Positions 27,362 to 37,900 of a stretch of DNA of 64,000 bases are shown here, one piece after another. Each line of letters begins with the position of its first letter. Position 1 is the stretch's first letter. Made by a program: the position numbers and the translations under genes. Source of the stretch: Dyadobacter diqingensis (GTDB lineage Bacteria; Bacteroidota; Bacteroidia; Cytophagales; Spirosomataceae); NCBI RefSeq assembly GCF_024220585.1, contig NZ_JAMXKF010000004.1, positions 186,001 through 250,000 on the forward strand, in the 5' to 3' direction. Below the pieces are notes generated by a model that saw only the letters and a list, made by a program, of their open reading frames with translations, was not told the origin of the DNA and made no database searches.

Positions 27362-27375
27362 TAAAGTAAGTTTAC
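27361..27375. promoter_or_regulatory. Predicted MarR operator 3 of the efflux operon
   Basis: GTAAAGTAAGTTTAC fits GTAAA-N5-TTTAC and overlaps the end of the -7 element and the expected start of transcription. Confidence 0.6.
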
Positions 27376-27386
27376 TAATTTATTTC

Positions 27387-28436
27387 ATGGAAACAGAAGA
27401 AAAAACGCAAAGCCTGACCGGTAAGGCATCCAGGACGTTGATTATCGCAGGAATTGCGATCGGTGCTATCTATTTTACATATCACAAAGTCGATCATGCT
27501 TTGCATTTTGAAAGCACGGATAATGCGCAGATCGAGACAAATGCGATTCCGGTTATCAGTCGTATAGCTGGATACGTTAGGGATTTTTCGCTGCTTGATT
27601 ATCAAAGTGTCCGGAAAGGAGATACCCTTGCAATTATAGATGACAGCGATTTCGTTCTGGCCGTTCAGCAGGCACAGGCAGATCTGCTTGCTGCCCAGGC
27701 TGACCTTGCTTCTGCCCAGGCACAGCTTCCCACGATCGGCTCCAACAGAAACGTAGCCGCCGCCGGTGTGAGCGTTGAAGAAGTTGGCCTCGACAAAGCT
27801 AAAAGAGATATGGCCCGCGATGAAGCGCTTTATAACGACGGCTCGATCACCTTGAGGCAACTTGAAAATAGCCAGTCGGCTTACAAAACGGCTGTTTCGC
27901 TGTTGGCATCCAGTAAAACCAGAGTGCAGCAGGCAGGCGTGCAAACAGGTGAAGCCAATGCACAAATACAGCGGGCGAAAGCCACGATTGCAGCCAGAGA
28001 AACTGCATTGGAAAGGGCTAAGCTGGATCTAAGTTATACGCGGATTATTGCTCCGTCTACGGGGAAACTGGGTAAAACCAATTTAAAACCAGGGCAATAT
28101 GTGCAGGGCGGACAACAGCTTTTTGGCTTGGTGAGTAACGACAAATACTGGATTGTAGCGAATTTCAAAGAAACACAACTGGAATATATGAAAGTTGGGC
28201 AGCCTGTGAAGATTGAGGTAGACGGATACCCCAACCAGGAGATTTCCGGCAAGATTTCAGGTTTCAGCGATGCGACCGGCGCCAAATTCTCGCTTTTGCC
28301 GCCTGATAACTCCACGGGTAATTTCGTGAAAGTGACACAGCGTGTGCCTGTGACGATTGAAATTGATAACGCGGAGGCACTGGCTGGCATCTTAAAGGCA
28401 GGTTTAAGTGTTGAAGTGGACGTAAAAGTTAAATAG
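27387..28436 (+). CDS. HlyD/EmrA family periplasmic adaptor subunit
   Basis: The protein is 349 residues from the ATG at 27387. I prefer this start because the in-frame ATG at 27336 lies inside the promoter and operators. One N-terminal membrane span (TLIIAGIAIGAIYFTY) is followed by a biotinyl-lipoyl-like half motif (ESTDNAQIETNAIPVISRI), a long alpha-helical hairpin (about residues 95-200, with many Ala/Gln repeats) and a second lipoyl half with LSYTRIIAPSTGKLGK. This is the EmrA/HlyD layout. It links the inner-membrane MFS pump to the outer-membrane channel; both are encoded directly downstream (14 bp to the MFS gene). Confidence 0.93.
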   Translation: METEEKTQSLTGKASRTLIIAGIAIGAIYFTYHKVDHALHFESTDNAQIETNAIPVISRIAGYVRDFSLLDYQSVRKGDTLAIIDDSDFVLAVQQAQADLLAAQADLASAQAQLPTIGSNRNVAAAGVSVEEVGLDKAKRDMARDEALYNDGSITLRQLENSQSAYKTAVSLLASSKTRVQQAGVQTGEANAQIQRAKATIAARETALERAKLDLSYTRIIAPSTGKLGKTNLKPGQYVQGGQQLFGLVSNDKYWIVANFKETQLEYMKVGQPVKIEVDGYPNQEISGKISGFSDATGAKFSLLPPDNSTGNFVKVTQRVPVTIEIDNAEALAGILKAGLSVEVDVKVK

Positions 28437-28450
28437 TGCACACCTGAAAA

Positions 28451-30031
28451 ATGGCCAGTCAGAAAAATAAGTTTGTCAAGATCATCATCGTGATCACCAC
28501 GATTTCGGCTGCCATCATGGAGCTGATTGACACGTCAATTATCAATGTTGCTTTAAATAATATCAGCGGTACGCTCGGCGCAACACTGGAAGATGCTTCC
28601 TGGGTAGTAACGGCCTACGCAATTGCGAACGTGATCATTATCCCGCTAACGGGTTTTTTGAGTACCTATTTCGGTAGGAAAAATTACTACCTGGCGTCGA
28701 TCATCATTTTTACAATAGCCTCTTATTTGTGTGGGACTTCGTCTTCACTGTGGATGCTTGTTTTGTGGCGTTTTGTTCAGGGACTGGGCGGAGGAGCTTT
28801 GTTATCGGTTTCGCAGGGCATTCTTTTCGAACAATTTAAACCCGAAGAAAAAGACATAGCCGGCGGGATTTTTGGGATGGGTATTGTACTCGGACCAACG
28901 ATCGGCCCTGTTTTGGGCGGTTATATTGTAGACAATTACCATTGGGCTCTGATTTTCGATATCAATATTCCGATCGGTATCGTTGCAGCGCTGCTTACCT
29001 GGAAATTTGTCGAGAAACATCCGGAAGAGTATAATATTGACAGAAAGTCAATTCCAATTGACTACACCGGTATTTTGTCGCTAACCGTAGGTATTGGTGC
29101 GCTGCAATATGTATTGGAAAAGGGACAGTCTGAGGATTGGTTTCAGGATGAAACGATACGTTATCTGACCGTAGCGGCAATCGTCGGAATCAGTTTGTTT
29201 ATCTGGTGGGAATTAAACACAAAAAATCCTGCGATCAATTTAAAAGTAATGAAAAGCAGGAATCTGGTCGGCAGCAACGTGCTTACTTTTGTATGTGGAT
29301 TTGGACTTTTTGGATCGGTATATTTGTTTCCGGTCATGGTACAGCGGGTGATGGGATATACTCCGACCGAGGCCGGGCTTTCCATGATTCCCGGTGCGCT
29401 GATCACCATTTTTGCCATGCCGTTTATCGGTGGCGGGTTAAGCAAAGGCATCAAACCGATTTATTTTGTATTCGCTGGTTTTATACTTTTCATTCTGCAT
29501 GGATATACTTCGTCGCTGGCAACTGCCGAGGCTGGCAAGTGGTGGTTCACCCTAACACAGATTTGCAGAGGGCTTGGCACGGGATGTCTGACCGTTCCGC
29601 TGATCAGTCAGGCGGTGGTAGGGTTGCAGCCCAGGGATATGCCTTACGGAATCTCACTGAACAATATGTTCCGTTCGCTGGGCGGGGCTTTCGGGATTGC
29701 GATCATGAATACCTACGCAACCAACCGGTTTGCTACCCACAGAAATGACCTGATCTCAAACCTTCAAGGGAACAATCCGTTGATGACAAGCCGACTGGAT
29801 GGCATCACACAAGGGATGATTGCCAAAGGCCTTAATCCACTTGCTGCGAAACAGGCCGCATATGGCAATCTGGATTTCGTTGTTTCAAGTCAGGCACAGA
29901 TGCAGGCTTATCTGGATGGATTTTTATTGATCTCCCTGTTTTTTATCTGCACCGTCCCATTCATGCTTATGCTGAATAACAAAGGCATGGACGCCGAAAC
30001 CAGAGCACAGGTTGCAGCGGCAGCCCACTAA
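28451..30031 (+). CDS. DHA2 family MFS multidrug transporter (EmrB/QacA type)
   Basis: The 526-residue protein has about 14 membrane spans and the DHA2 signature near its first span (MELIDTSIINVALNNISG), plus the MFS motif LSTYFGRKNYYL after TM2 and a TM5 antiporter motif (GPTIGPVLGGYI). It exports drugs or toxic metabolites with proton exchange, together with the HlyD-like and TolC-like products of the same operon. The TolC gene begins 20 bp downstream. The compound exported is unknown. Confidence 0.93.
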   Translation: MASQKNKFVKIIIVITTISAAIMELIDTSIINVALNNISGTLGATLEDASWVVTAYAIANVIIIPLTGFLSTYFGRKNYYLASIIIFTIASYLCGTSSSLWMLVLWRFVQGLGGGALLSVSQGILFEQFKPEEKDIAGGIFGMGIVLGPTIGPVLGGYIVDNYHWALIFDINIPIGIVAALLTWKFVEKHPEEYNIDRKSIPIDYTGILSLTVGIGALQYVLEKGQSEDWFQDETIRYLTVAAIVGISLFIWWELNTKNPAINLKVMKSRNLVGSNVLTFVCGFGLFGSVYLFPVMVQRVMGYTPTEAGLSMIPGALITIFAMPFIGGGLSKGIKPIYFVFAGFILFILHGYTSSLATAEAGKWWFTLTQICRGLGTGCLTVPLISQAVVGLQPRDMPYGISLNNMFRSLGGAFGIAIMNTYATNRFATHRNDLISNLQGNNPLMTSRLDGITQGMIAKGLNPLAAKQAAYGNLDFVVSSQAQMQAYLDGFLLISLFFICTVPFMLMLNNKGMDAETRAQVAAAAH

Positions 30032-30051
30032 TCAAAAATTTTATACATATC

Positions 30052-31350
30052 ATGAAACGTTTCATTTTCATTATTTTTATCGGTTTGCATACCGTGCGCG
30101 TGGGTGCGCAGCAGGCACCGGCTGACCTGAAAACACTGATCAATCAGTCCTTTACTTATTTCCCTGCATTCAAAGAACTTGATCAGGCGATTGAAGTAGA
30201 GAACAAGCGGATTGACCTGGCAAAAGCGGCTGGGCAGCCTTCCGTTTCAGCCACTGGCTCTTATAATTATCTGCACCCCGTATCGGTGGTTTCTATTCCG
30301 ATGGGCGATCAGGTTACCAATCTAAGCATTATGCCTAATAATAATTACAAAACCATGGTCAACGGAAGTTATACACTTTGGGATTTTGCTCTTGTTAAAA
30401 CGGGTGTGGAGCGTGCAAAAGTGGGACTGCAATACGCAAAAGATAACGCCCAATACAATAAAAATCAGATGGCCTTTCAGGTGGCCAACATTTATTATCA
30501 GATTGCTTATCTGAAAAATGCCATCGCGATACAGGATAGCGTGATCAGCTTTTTACAGTTTAACAAACGGGATACGGAAGTTAAATTTAAGAATGGGGAT
30601 GCGTTGAAATACGATGTTTTATCCATCCAGTCGAGCATTGATCAGGAAAACAACCGGAAAATCGATCTTCAAAACAGTTTGAATAAACAGTATAATTTAA
30701 TGCACTACGCGACGGGTGTAGAGGTGAGTAAAGAAATGACTGTTTTTGATTTTCCAAGTTTATCGGCCAGTAACGATGTCGCTGGTATTCTTGAAAGTGC
30801 AAAAACGGGAAATGCCGAATATCTGCTTTTAAAAGATAAAATTGCGCTGGCTGAGGCCGAATTGAAAATTAGTCAGACACAGGGGAAACCTTCTCTGGTT
30901 TTGAACGCAGGGACGGGATTTGCAAATGGTTATACACCCGAGATCAATAAGTTTCGCTACACTTATCAGGCCGGTGTGACGTTGAATATCCCGATTTATC
31001 AGGGTGGGCGGATTAAAAAGCAGGTCAGTTTATCGCAGGAACAGCTGATGCAATCCAGACTCGCGCAGCAGACACTCGATAATACTTTCAGGAAAGATAT
31101 CCAGCAGGCGTTAACCGATATCGCAAGCAACCGGTCGAGCCTGGTGAATGCACAAGGGCAGATCGACGAGGCGAAACAGGCACAAAAGTTTGCGCAGAGC
31201 CGTTTTAAGAATGGTACAGGAACCAATCTTGAACTTACCAGCGCAAGCACGAATGTGCAAAGAGCGGAACTGACACATTTGCAATACCGGTATCAGCTTT
31301 GCATCGCAAGTCTGGAACTGGCCCGGTTGGAAGGTTTGGTATATTGGTAG
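30052..31350 (+). CDS. TolC family outer membrane efflux protein
   Basis: The 432-residue protein has a signal peptide (ending VGAQ near residue 20) and two internally similar long helical repeats characteristic of the OEP/TolC family. Examples are LDQAIEVENKRIDLAKAAGQPSV near the N-terminus and KDIQQALTDIASNRSSLVNAQGQI in the second half. It forms the outer-membrane channel of the tripartite pump. Unlike many outer-membrane proteins it ends with TYR/TRP-rich EGLVYW. A strong terminator follows 11 bp downstream. Confidence 0.92.
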   Translation: MKRFIFIIFIGLHTVRVGAQQAPADLKTLINQSFTYFPAFKELDQAIEVENKRIDLAKAAGQPSVSATGSYNYLHPVSVVSIPMGDQVTNLSIMPNNNYKTMVNGSYTLWDFALVKTGVERAKVGLQYAKDNAQYNKNQMAFQVANIYYQIAYLKNAIAIQDSVISFLQFNKRDTEVKFKNGDALKYDVLSIQSSIDQENNRKIDLQNSLNKQYNLMHYATGVEVSKEMTVFDFPSLSASNDVAGILESAKTGNAEYLLLKDKIALAEAELKISQTQGKPSLVLNAGTGFANGYTPEINKFRYTYQAGVTLNIPIYQGGRIKKQVSLSQEQLMQSRLAQQTLDNTFRKDIQQALTDIASNRSSLVNAQGQIDEAKQAQKFAQSRFKNGTGTNLELTSASTNVQRAELTHLQYRYQLCIASLELARLEGLVYW

Positions 31351-31361
31351 GAAACATTGAT

Positions 31362-31416
31362 ATCAGGCAGCTGAGGTGAAAGAAACGTTGAGAGGATTTG
31401 CTGCCTGATTTTTATT
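31362..31416 (+). terminator. Terminator of the efflux operon
   Basis: Arms ATCAGGCAGC (31362-31371) and GCTGCCTGAT (31400-31409) form a perfect 10-bp stem with a 28-nt loop, followed by a T-run. Confidence 0.75.
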
Positions 31417-31462
31417 TGAATAACCCGTTAAAACGGTTTTTGAAACCACAAGTGCGACGATT

Positions 31463-31810
31463 ATGGATCTATACCTGCATACCATTATGTACCAGATCAT
31501 TGCCGACCTGGAAAATGCTTCGGTTCACTACATTATTTACGCGCGATATTTTTTCTTCGGCCAGCAGATGTACGGTTATGAACCTGTGCATATTAACAAG
31601 AATTCTGTAAAAGCCATCAGTCTGCGTCCCGATAGCCTTGGATGCAGCATGATGCTGGATGCGGACAGCTCCGAAGAAGCATTTTCCATTGTGATCCCGT
31701 TTGATTTTATCGGAAAGATATCCAGAATTTTTAAAGCCGCTGGTGAAATAGAACAGACCGTTTTTCAGAAGGGAAAGTCCCTGGAAACGGACTCGCTGCC
31801 TGCATTTTAA
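31463..31810 (+). CDS. Hypothetical protein, 115 aa
   Basis: I do not recognise this 115-residue protein. It has no signal peptide or membrane span. The N-terminal third is rich in Tyr and Phe (YARYFFFGQQMYGYEP), and the rest looks like an alternating beta/alpha small domain (SEEAFSIVIPFDFIGKISRIFKAAG). An alternative start at 31487 would remove eight residues. It lies after the efflux terminator and 30 bp before the FAD-type fragment on the same strand, so these two may be transcribed together. Coding is likely from its length and codon use, but not certain. Confidence 0.5.
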   Translation: MDLYLHTIMYQIIADLENASVHYIIYARYFFFGQQMYGYEPVHINKNSVKAISLRPDSLGCSMMLDADSSEEAFSIVIPFDFIGKISRIFKAAGEIEQTVFQKGKSLETDSLPAF

Positions 31811-31840
31811 AGTCTTACAACATCAGAAAACTTCAATCAT

Positions 31841-32158
31841 ATGAATATTACGACCGATATATGTATTGTAGGTGCGGGATCTGCCGCACTATATATGGCC
31901 CTGGAGGCGACATCCGATAATATCAAATGCCATATCTTGGAAACTGAGTCAGCCGCTCAGTTTGATGCAACGGAAATGGTATTGACGGAATATCTCAAAA
32001 CGACGCTTTCAGAATATATCCCGTTTTGTTTATCAGGAGATTTTTTCAGGAAAGTAGACAGACAAAGCGACGGCCAATACCTGGTCACGACGAGCTGCGG
32101 TGATGATATATCCTGTAAATACGTTGTGTTTACCAATGATGGGAAGTATTTGGGGTAG
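31841..32158 (+). CDS. Truncated FAD/NAD(P)-binding oxidoreductase-like protein
   Basis: The 105-residue product begins like a thioredoxin-reductase or ferredoxin-NADP-reductase type flavoprotein: DICIVGAGSAALYMALEA is a Rossmann FAD motif, followed by CHILETESAAQFD. It then stops after about one third of the expected length (relatives are about 300-350 residues) with a normal-looking beta strand (CKYVVFTND). I see no continuation in other frames downstream. The usual GxGxxG is altered to GAGSAA. It may be a degenerate remnant or a reduced Rossmann protein with a regulatory role. Confidence 0.55.
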   Translation: MNITTDICIVGAGSAALYMALEATSDNIKCHILETESAAQFDATEMVLTEYLKTTLSEYIPFCLSGDFFRKVDRQSDGQYLVTTSCGDDISCKYVVFTNDGKYLG

Positions 32159-32259
32159 ATACGGGATTATAAGAAGCGATTTAAAAATTCCGGAAAAATC
32201 ACCCAATTTGCCAATGAAGTATGGAGGTGGTAGGGGAGCTCAGGTAAAATAGCCTAACA

Positions 32260-32302
32260 AATGAAAAAGGATGTCCATAGCCCTGGACATCCTTTTTCAT
32301 TA
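32260..32302. terminator. Bidirectional terminator
   Basis: Arms AATGAAAAAGGATGTCCA and TGGACATCCTTTTTCATT form an 18-bp perfect stem with a short loop between converging genes (ends at 32158 on + and 32356 on -). Confidence 0.85.
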
Positions 32303-32355
32303 TTACTCAGCTTGAAATTCTTGTCATATGAATATTAAACTGTTAAGTGAACGGA

Positions 32356-33081
32356 TCATTTTTTCAGCCCTTCGACCTTCGAATAGATCAGGTCAGTAAC
32401 ATTTTTGGTTTTTACGCCGATCCTGGCAAAGACAAAACCCGTTTTTCGGAGATTGGATTTGTCGGATGCCGAGAGCGATTTTAAATCCAGGCTGATGGTA
32501 TTGGCTCCCGTTGTGAGTGCATTGAACGACTTCTCATAAATCTTTGAAGTGTTGTCGACAATGGCTGTGTTGCCGAGGTTAATAACAACTTTTTCCAAGG
32601 TCGCATCGGGTACCACTTTTTCAAGATTGAATGTTACGCTGAAAACCGAATCCTGGTAACTGCTGTTGTAATCCGAAATCCAAAAATAGGGGGTTACGTT
32701 GAAATTTATCCCTTTGCTTTCTCCGTTTAAGGTTAGCCGCAAGGTATCCGCACTGGGTAACCACGGGCCTCTGCCGGGCGTGATGTTGAGATAATAGTCG
32801 CCGTCAAAGGTTTGAATAGTATAAGTGCCATCTTCCCGGGCAAACATTTTTACAAATCCCTGATCCCACTGTTTGCCAACCTGGTGCAATTGTATGATAT
32901 TGGAACTGGTTGCATCGGAGGCGGTTCCCAATATTTGTAAGGGCTGTCCTTTATAGAGGAACTGGCCTGCTATGGTTGACGAAGGATAATCCCAGTTGTC
33001 AATTTCTGTGCTGCAAGATGACAATCCTAATGTCAGCGTACACAAAATAAGTGCATATAAACGATTGAAGATATTATTCAT
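32356..33081 (-). CDS. DUF3823-type lipoprotein of a SusCD locus
   Basis: The 241-residue protein has a lipoprotein signal (LGLSSC, Cys23) and the DUF3823 pattern: an Ig-like domain opening YPSSTIAGQFLYKGQPL, FAREDGTYTIQTFDGDYYL and GPWLPSADTLRLTLNG, then a second beta domain. Such proteins are surface lipoproteins found next to SusC/SusD pairs and probably help bind a glycan. It is the last gene after SusD (17 bp gap), so it belongs to the same transport unit. Confidence 0.85.
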   Translation of the reverse strand: MNNIFNRLYALILCTLTLGLSSCSTEIDNWDYPSSTIAGQFLYKGQPLQILGTASDATSSNIIQLHQVGKQWDQGFVKMFAREDGTYTIQTFDGDYYLNITPGRGPWLPSADTLRLTLNGESKGINFNVTPYFWISDYNSSYQDSVFSVTFNLEKVVPDATLEKVVINLGNTAIVDNTSKIYEKSFNALTTGANTISLDLKSLSASDKSNLRKTGFVFARIGVKTKNVTDLIYSKVEGLKK

Positions 33082-33098
33082 AAAAATAGGATTTTAGT

Positions 33099-34964
33099 TT
33101 ATTGAAGTGGATTTTTAACCAGTTTAGGATTATTGGTAATCCAACCCGTTTCGATTAACCCGTAGTAATCCATGAGCGGGAAATACCTTGGCGTGGCAGC
33201 CATTTTGTAGGATACCTGTTTGGTAAACACCCATTTTCCATGATTGGGGTCGCCGGGACTTACCACTTTGTATGGAAACAGTGAATAAATTTGCGCCGTC
33301 GGATTATTCGGCGTTCCGTTCCAGATCGTATGGGCCAATCTCCATCGTTTGAGATCCCAGAAGCGGTGATCTTCAAAAGCGAATTCCACGCGGTTCTCAT
33401 TTACGATATTTTCGAAAGAGAGGGATGCTTCCGTGAGCGGTTTTATGCCACCGCGTTCTCGGGTCACATTAATGTATTTTACTGCCTCTGCTTTTTTGCC
33501 AAGTTCAAACGCGGCCTCAGAAGCGATCAGATAGGCTTCGGCAATCCTGAATCGCGGCCACCACATTTCGCTGAAAGTGGGATTCAGACCTGCGTTTGGC
33601 GTTTCATCCAGGAATTTTCTGACAAGAAACCCTGTCTTATTTACATAATTATCGGAGTTCGCTACCGGTCCGTTTGTTGACGTGATCAATTGTCCGGATG
33701 CGTCAGATACACCCGCGACAGAAGTTTTGATACTGTAAATTCCTCCGTTATTGATTAGCTGTCCGGCCTGCAAAATCACGGGTGTTTTCCTGTAAGGTGC
33801 ATTAGGATAGATAATGGTTCCCCATAGCCTTGCGTCTTTGGCAGCAAACGGATCTTCCACCGAATTATAAAAGACATAACTTCCGTCGGCATTTTTTACC
33901 TTGATCGCGGGATCCGAACCATCTCTGTTTTCAAACGATTCCACGAGATTAAGAACGGCTCCAAGGCGATTTCCCTCCGTATAATCCCGGTGGGTATAGG
34001 GCATAGCAAAATTTGTAAACTGGGTAACCACATTAGGTTTAAGGCGATCAAGAGCCCATATCACCTCTGTGTTGGCTGCTTTAACACTGGTTGCCTTGTA
34101 AAATGAGTTTTCAAGATCACTTACATCTTTTTGCAGCAGATAAGGACTTTCTTTGATGACGGTCTCTGCTGTTTGTAAAGCAATCGCATAAAACCCGGCT
34201 GCCTTATCTGCCGGAATACCTGCTTCCCATTTTTCCGTGCGAACTGTTGGGGTAATTTTGTTTCCGTAATTTGCAATGGAACCAGCATAAACCGCTGCCC
34301 GCGCTTTGAGCATAAGTGCCGTCCATTTATTGGCAATAGCCGAATTTGTCGTTTTTGTTGTGGCCAGATTTTTAGCGGCCTCATCACACTGCGTCATTAC
34401 ATATTCATAAACTTCGGCCTCCGTGGACCTTGCCACCTGAAATGTTGCCGGGTCAACACCTGATGTATAAGCATAAACGACATCGCCAATAATGGGCATG
34501 CCACCAAGAGACCGGGCCATACCGAAGTAGTACCAGGCTCTCAGAAAAATACACTGCGCTTCAAGGTTAAGCCGGTCACTTTCCAGCAAAGCCGCCTTGG
34601 CGCCATCCGAGCGTATTCCCTGTAAAAAAAGGTTCATTCGTCTTACCAGTCCGTAATCATATACGCGGTAAAAGTTGCGGGGGATAACTTTCTCGTCATC
34701 TGTTGTAGTGGCGGCGCCTTCACATCGGTTGGCTTCATCCAGAAGGTGATAACTGCCATAATCTCCGTTGTTCTGCCCAAAATTCACCGAGGCGTAAAAA
34801 TTTGCAAGTACCGACTGGATTAAAGCCTTGTCGTTGTAAACTTCACTTTCCGGTATGGTATTCGTGGGATCTGCATCCAGATCCGAACAGCTGCTCAGGA
34901 TTTGGATCAGTAAACAAACACATCCCAGGCTTATCAGTATTTTATATAGTTTCAGATTTTTCAT
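33099..34964 (-). CDS. SusD/RagB family nutrient-binding outer membrane lipoprotein
   Basis: The 621-residue lipoprotein has lipobox LSSC (Cys26) and the SusD pattern: an N-terminal RagB/SusD segment (ADPTNTIPESEVYNDKALIQSVLANFYAS), tetratricopeptide-like helices (LEAQCIFLRAWYYFGMAR) and the C-terminal ENRVEFAFEDHRFWDLKRW motif. It covers the TonB-dependent SusC pore at the cell surface and captures the substrate. The SusC gene ends 11 bp upstream. The substrate cannot be told from the sequence because no glycoside hydrolase lies in the unit. Confidence 0.95.
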   Translation of the reverse strand: MKNLKLYKILISLGCVCLLIQILSSCSDLDADPTNTIPESEVYNDKALIQSVLANFYASVNFGQNNGDYGSYHLLDEANRCEGAATTTDDEKVIPRNFYRVYDYGLVRRMNLFLQGIRSDGAKAALLESDRLNLEAQCIFLRAWYYFGMARSLGGMPIIGDVVYAYTSGVDPATFQVARSTEAEVYEYVMTQCDEAAKNLATTKTTNSAIANKWTALMLKARAAVYAGSIANYGNKITPTVRTEKWEAGIPADKAAGFYAIALQTAETVIKESPYLLQKDVSDLENSFYKATSVKAANTEVIWALDRLKPNVVTQFTNFAMPYTHRDYTEGNRLGAVLNLVESFENRDGSDPAIKVKNADGSYVFYNSVEDPFAAKDARLWGTIIYPNAPYRKTPVILQAGQLINNGGIYSIKTSVAGVSDASGQLITSTNGPVANSDNYVNKTGFLVRKFLDETPNAGLNPTFSEMWWPRFRIAEAYLIASEAAFELGKKAEAVKYINVTRERGGIKPLTEASLSFENIVNENRVEFAFEDHRFWDLKRWRLAHTIWNGTPNNPTAQIYSLFPYKVVSPGDPNHGKWVFTKQVSYKMAATPRYFPLMDYYGLIETGWITNNPKLVKNPLQ

Positions 34965-34975
34965 CGGGTCGGATA

Positions 34976-37900
34976 TTAGAATTTAACGGAAAAGCCAACA
35001 TTGATCAGTTTGGGATTGGGATACGACATCCCCGAATTTGATGTAATTTCGGGATCAAGTCCACCAGGCATATTGGAGAATGTCAGCAGGTTTTGTGCCG
35101 AAAGGTGTACCCTAAAATTGGAGATTTTTAGTCGGCTTAGCTGTGAGGCCAGGAATGTGTAACCGACTTCGAGATTTCTCAGTTTTGCGTAGGTTACATT
35201 CGTTTGCCACTTGCTGTTTGGCCAATGGGTATTCATCCAATTGTTTACGCCCTTTGTTAAGAGCGGATACTTCCCAATTTGAAACCCGCTGTTTTTATCC
35301 CAAATATTATTGTACCAGGTCGAGTTATCAGCCAGATATTGAGAAATGTTGGCATTGCCATCAAAATACCGCATGTAACTTTGCTGCTCGTAAGTGTAGC
35401 CTGAGGCACCGACGAAATCCGCTCTGAAATCGACTCCTTTCCAGGCTGCTGCGAAATTGAATCCGAAGTTAATCCAGGGTGTTCCGTTGTTGACCCGGTA
35501 TGTGACATTTTTCATGTCAAGATCGGTTATGAAGCCATCATGATTCACGTCTTCATACATGTAATCGCCCGGTCTTATGGTGGTGTTTCCGTAGTGATCC
35601 TGATCCACCGGGTAGTTTGCGATTTGTTCCCAGGATTGAAACTGGCCATTAGCTACGAGTTGAAATGTACCGTCCCTGAAACGCCCTGTGGTATTGCCAA
35701 GATCGCGATATTCGGAATAGGCATTAGCCCAGTGCGGCTTGTAGCGTTCAGCAGTAATCCATCTTGAAAAAGTGAAATTTCCGCCAAATGAATACGTGAA
35801 ATCTTTGATGTTGTCTTTCCAGTTTAAGGAAAATTCAATCCCCCTGGTATGATCGCCGTTAAGATTTTCCGATGGGAGCGTAAACCCGACTTCATTTGGT
35901 AAAAGTACGTCGTACCTGCTCGCAAGTTCACCGGTTTGATGCCTGTTAAACCAATCAAAACCAGCAGAAAGGCGATTTGAAAGAAAACTCGCGTCGATAC
36001 CAAAATCCAAAACATATACGCGTCCCCAGGTGATATTATCGGTTGCCAAGCCGGTGACCCTGCTTGAAACAACATCCTTCCCGTCCAAAATGGCAGAACC
36101 CTGATTGAAGTTATAGCCCGTAATGTAGGACAGGGCCGTTCCCAGTTCTTTACCAAGCACGCCATAGGAACCCCTTAGCTTTAAATCACTGACTGTGGAA
36201 TTAAGAAAGGTATTCTGTTGCCAGAAATTCTCCTGGGAAACCCGATAAGCAACCGATCCCGAAGGGAAAAAGCCGAAGCGCTTGCCAGCTTTGTAAAAGT
36301 AAGAGCCATCATAACGTCCCGACAACTCAACGATGTATTTGTTGTCATAATCATAATTGAAGCGTCCGATTACACCAAGCCGTTTCTGGTCGAAACTAAT
36401 GTCATCGGTTAAGGTAGTTACCGATTTAATATTCAGTCCCTTGATTCCGTCAGCTTCGGGATTTCCCAACACATATAACCTCGGGTAATTTCCGGATTTT
36501 GTCTCAACCCCTCCAACCAGATGTAAGTTGTGTTTGGCGAAATTATTATTGTAGTCAAGCTGAAAGTTGGAAGTAATTTCTTCGCTATTCTGCATGTTAC
36601 GTTCCATGTACCGGGCCGAACCCTGGTAGGCAACACTGTATTTATCCGTCGTGCCATTGTAGGCATATAAGACCGGTGCTTTTTCCTGCAAATCTGTTTT
36701 TGTATTTTTGAACCAATAGCTGACCAGTGCACGGGCCTTTAACCCCTTTACGATATCATATTCCGCCGAACCATTCAGTTGTATAACCCGGTTTTCTGCG
36801 ACATATTCGCCGGAACGCTCCTTGCCAATCCAACCATAACTGTACTGCGGATCGATGGAAGAGATTGCCGGATAGTCAGGATTATTATTTGCAAAAGGTC
36901 TTTTTGTAGGAAGATTTCTGAATGCTGCATTCAGCGCGAAATCGTAGTCATCACCGGGAAGGCCAGGTTGATCCGTATGCTCGATACGGCCCATGATGTT
37001 CAGTCCGACTTTAAATTTTTTGCTGATGTTTGCGTTGATCGCACTTTGGAAATTGGTACGGTTGAAGCCGTTAAAATTCCGTAACATACTTTTCTGAGTA
37101 ACGTTGCCGACGCTCACATAGTAGTCCATGTTTTCCGAGCCGCCGGATATATTGACGTTTCCATAGGCCTGCGGCGTGGTTTGCCAAACATAATTATACC
37201 AGTCAAAAGACTTATGGCTTTCGTCGGACTGGTTTACCCATTTATTATATTCTTCTTTGGTTACAGTTCTGGCTGCATCAGAGACATTATTATAGGTTTC
37301 ATCCTGAATGATGGCTTTGAGATAAGTGGCAGCGTCGGCCGGTTTGTTGTATCCGGTTGGCTTTTGAACACCATAATATCCCTGAAATGTAACCATGGGT
37401 TTCTGATTTCTTTTTCCTCTTTTCGTCGTGACAACCACGACACCATTTGCGGCCTGCATACCGTAAATGGATGCCGATGCATCTTTAAGGACCGATACGT
37501 TTTCAATGTCATTGAAGTCGAGCTGTGAAAAACTGGAATAATCTTTCTGGACGCCATCAATGATAATCAAAGGTGTTCCGTAATTGCGGATCTGAAGTGT
37601 GGGTTCACTTCCGGGCTTGCCGCTGGTTTGCCGAAAGTTTATTCCCGGTGCTTTTCCAACCAGCGCTCCACTTGCCGTTGTTGCACTGGAATGTGATAAT
37701 TCCTCTGCATTGACAGTCGAAATAGCTCCCGATATGGTAGCTTTTTTGTTGGCAAGACCAAAACCGACTACCACGATTTCATCCAGAGACTTATCATCAA
37801 ACGCCAGGTTCACGTCGATAACCGTTCTGTTACCAATTTCGGATTCCTGGGTTTTATAGCCCAGGAAACTATACACTAATGTTCCGGTATTTTGTGAAAT

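Noticed and set aside
27375-27965. 196-codon minus-strand frame opposite the HlyD gene
   Set aside because: It overlaps the operators and the HlyD gene and has Cys-rich, random-looking sequence.
29206-29748. 180-codon + strand frame inside the MFS gene
   Set aside because: It is a shifted frame of the MFS gene, whose own frame is clearly real.
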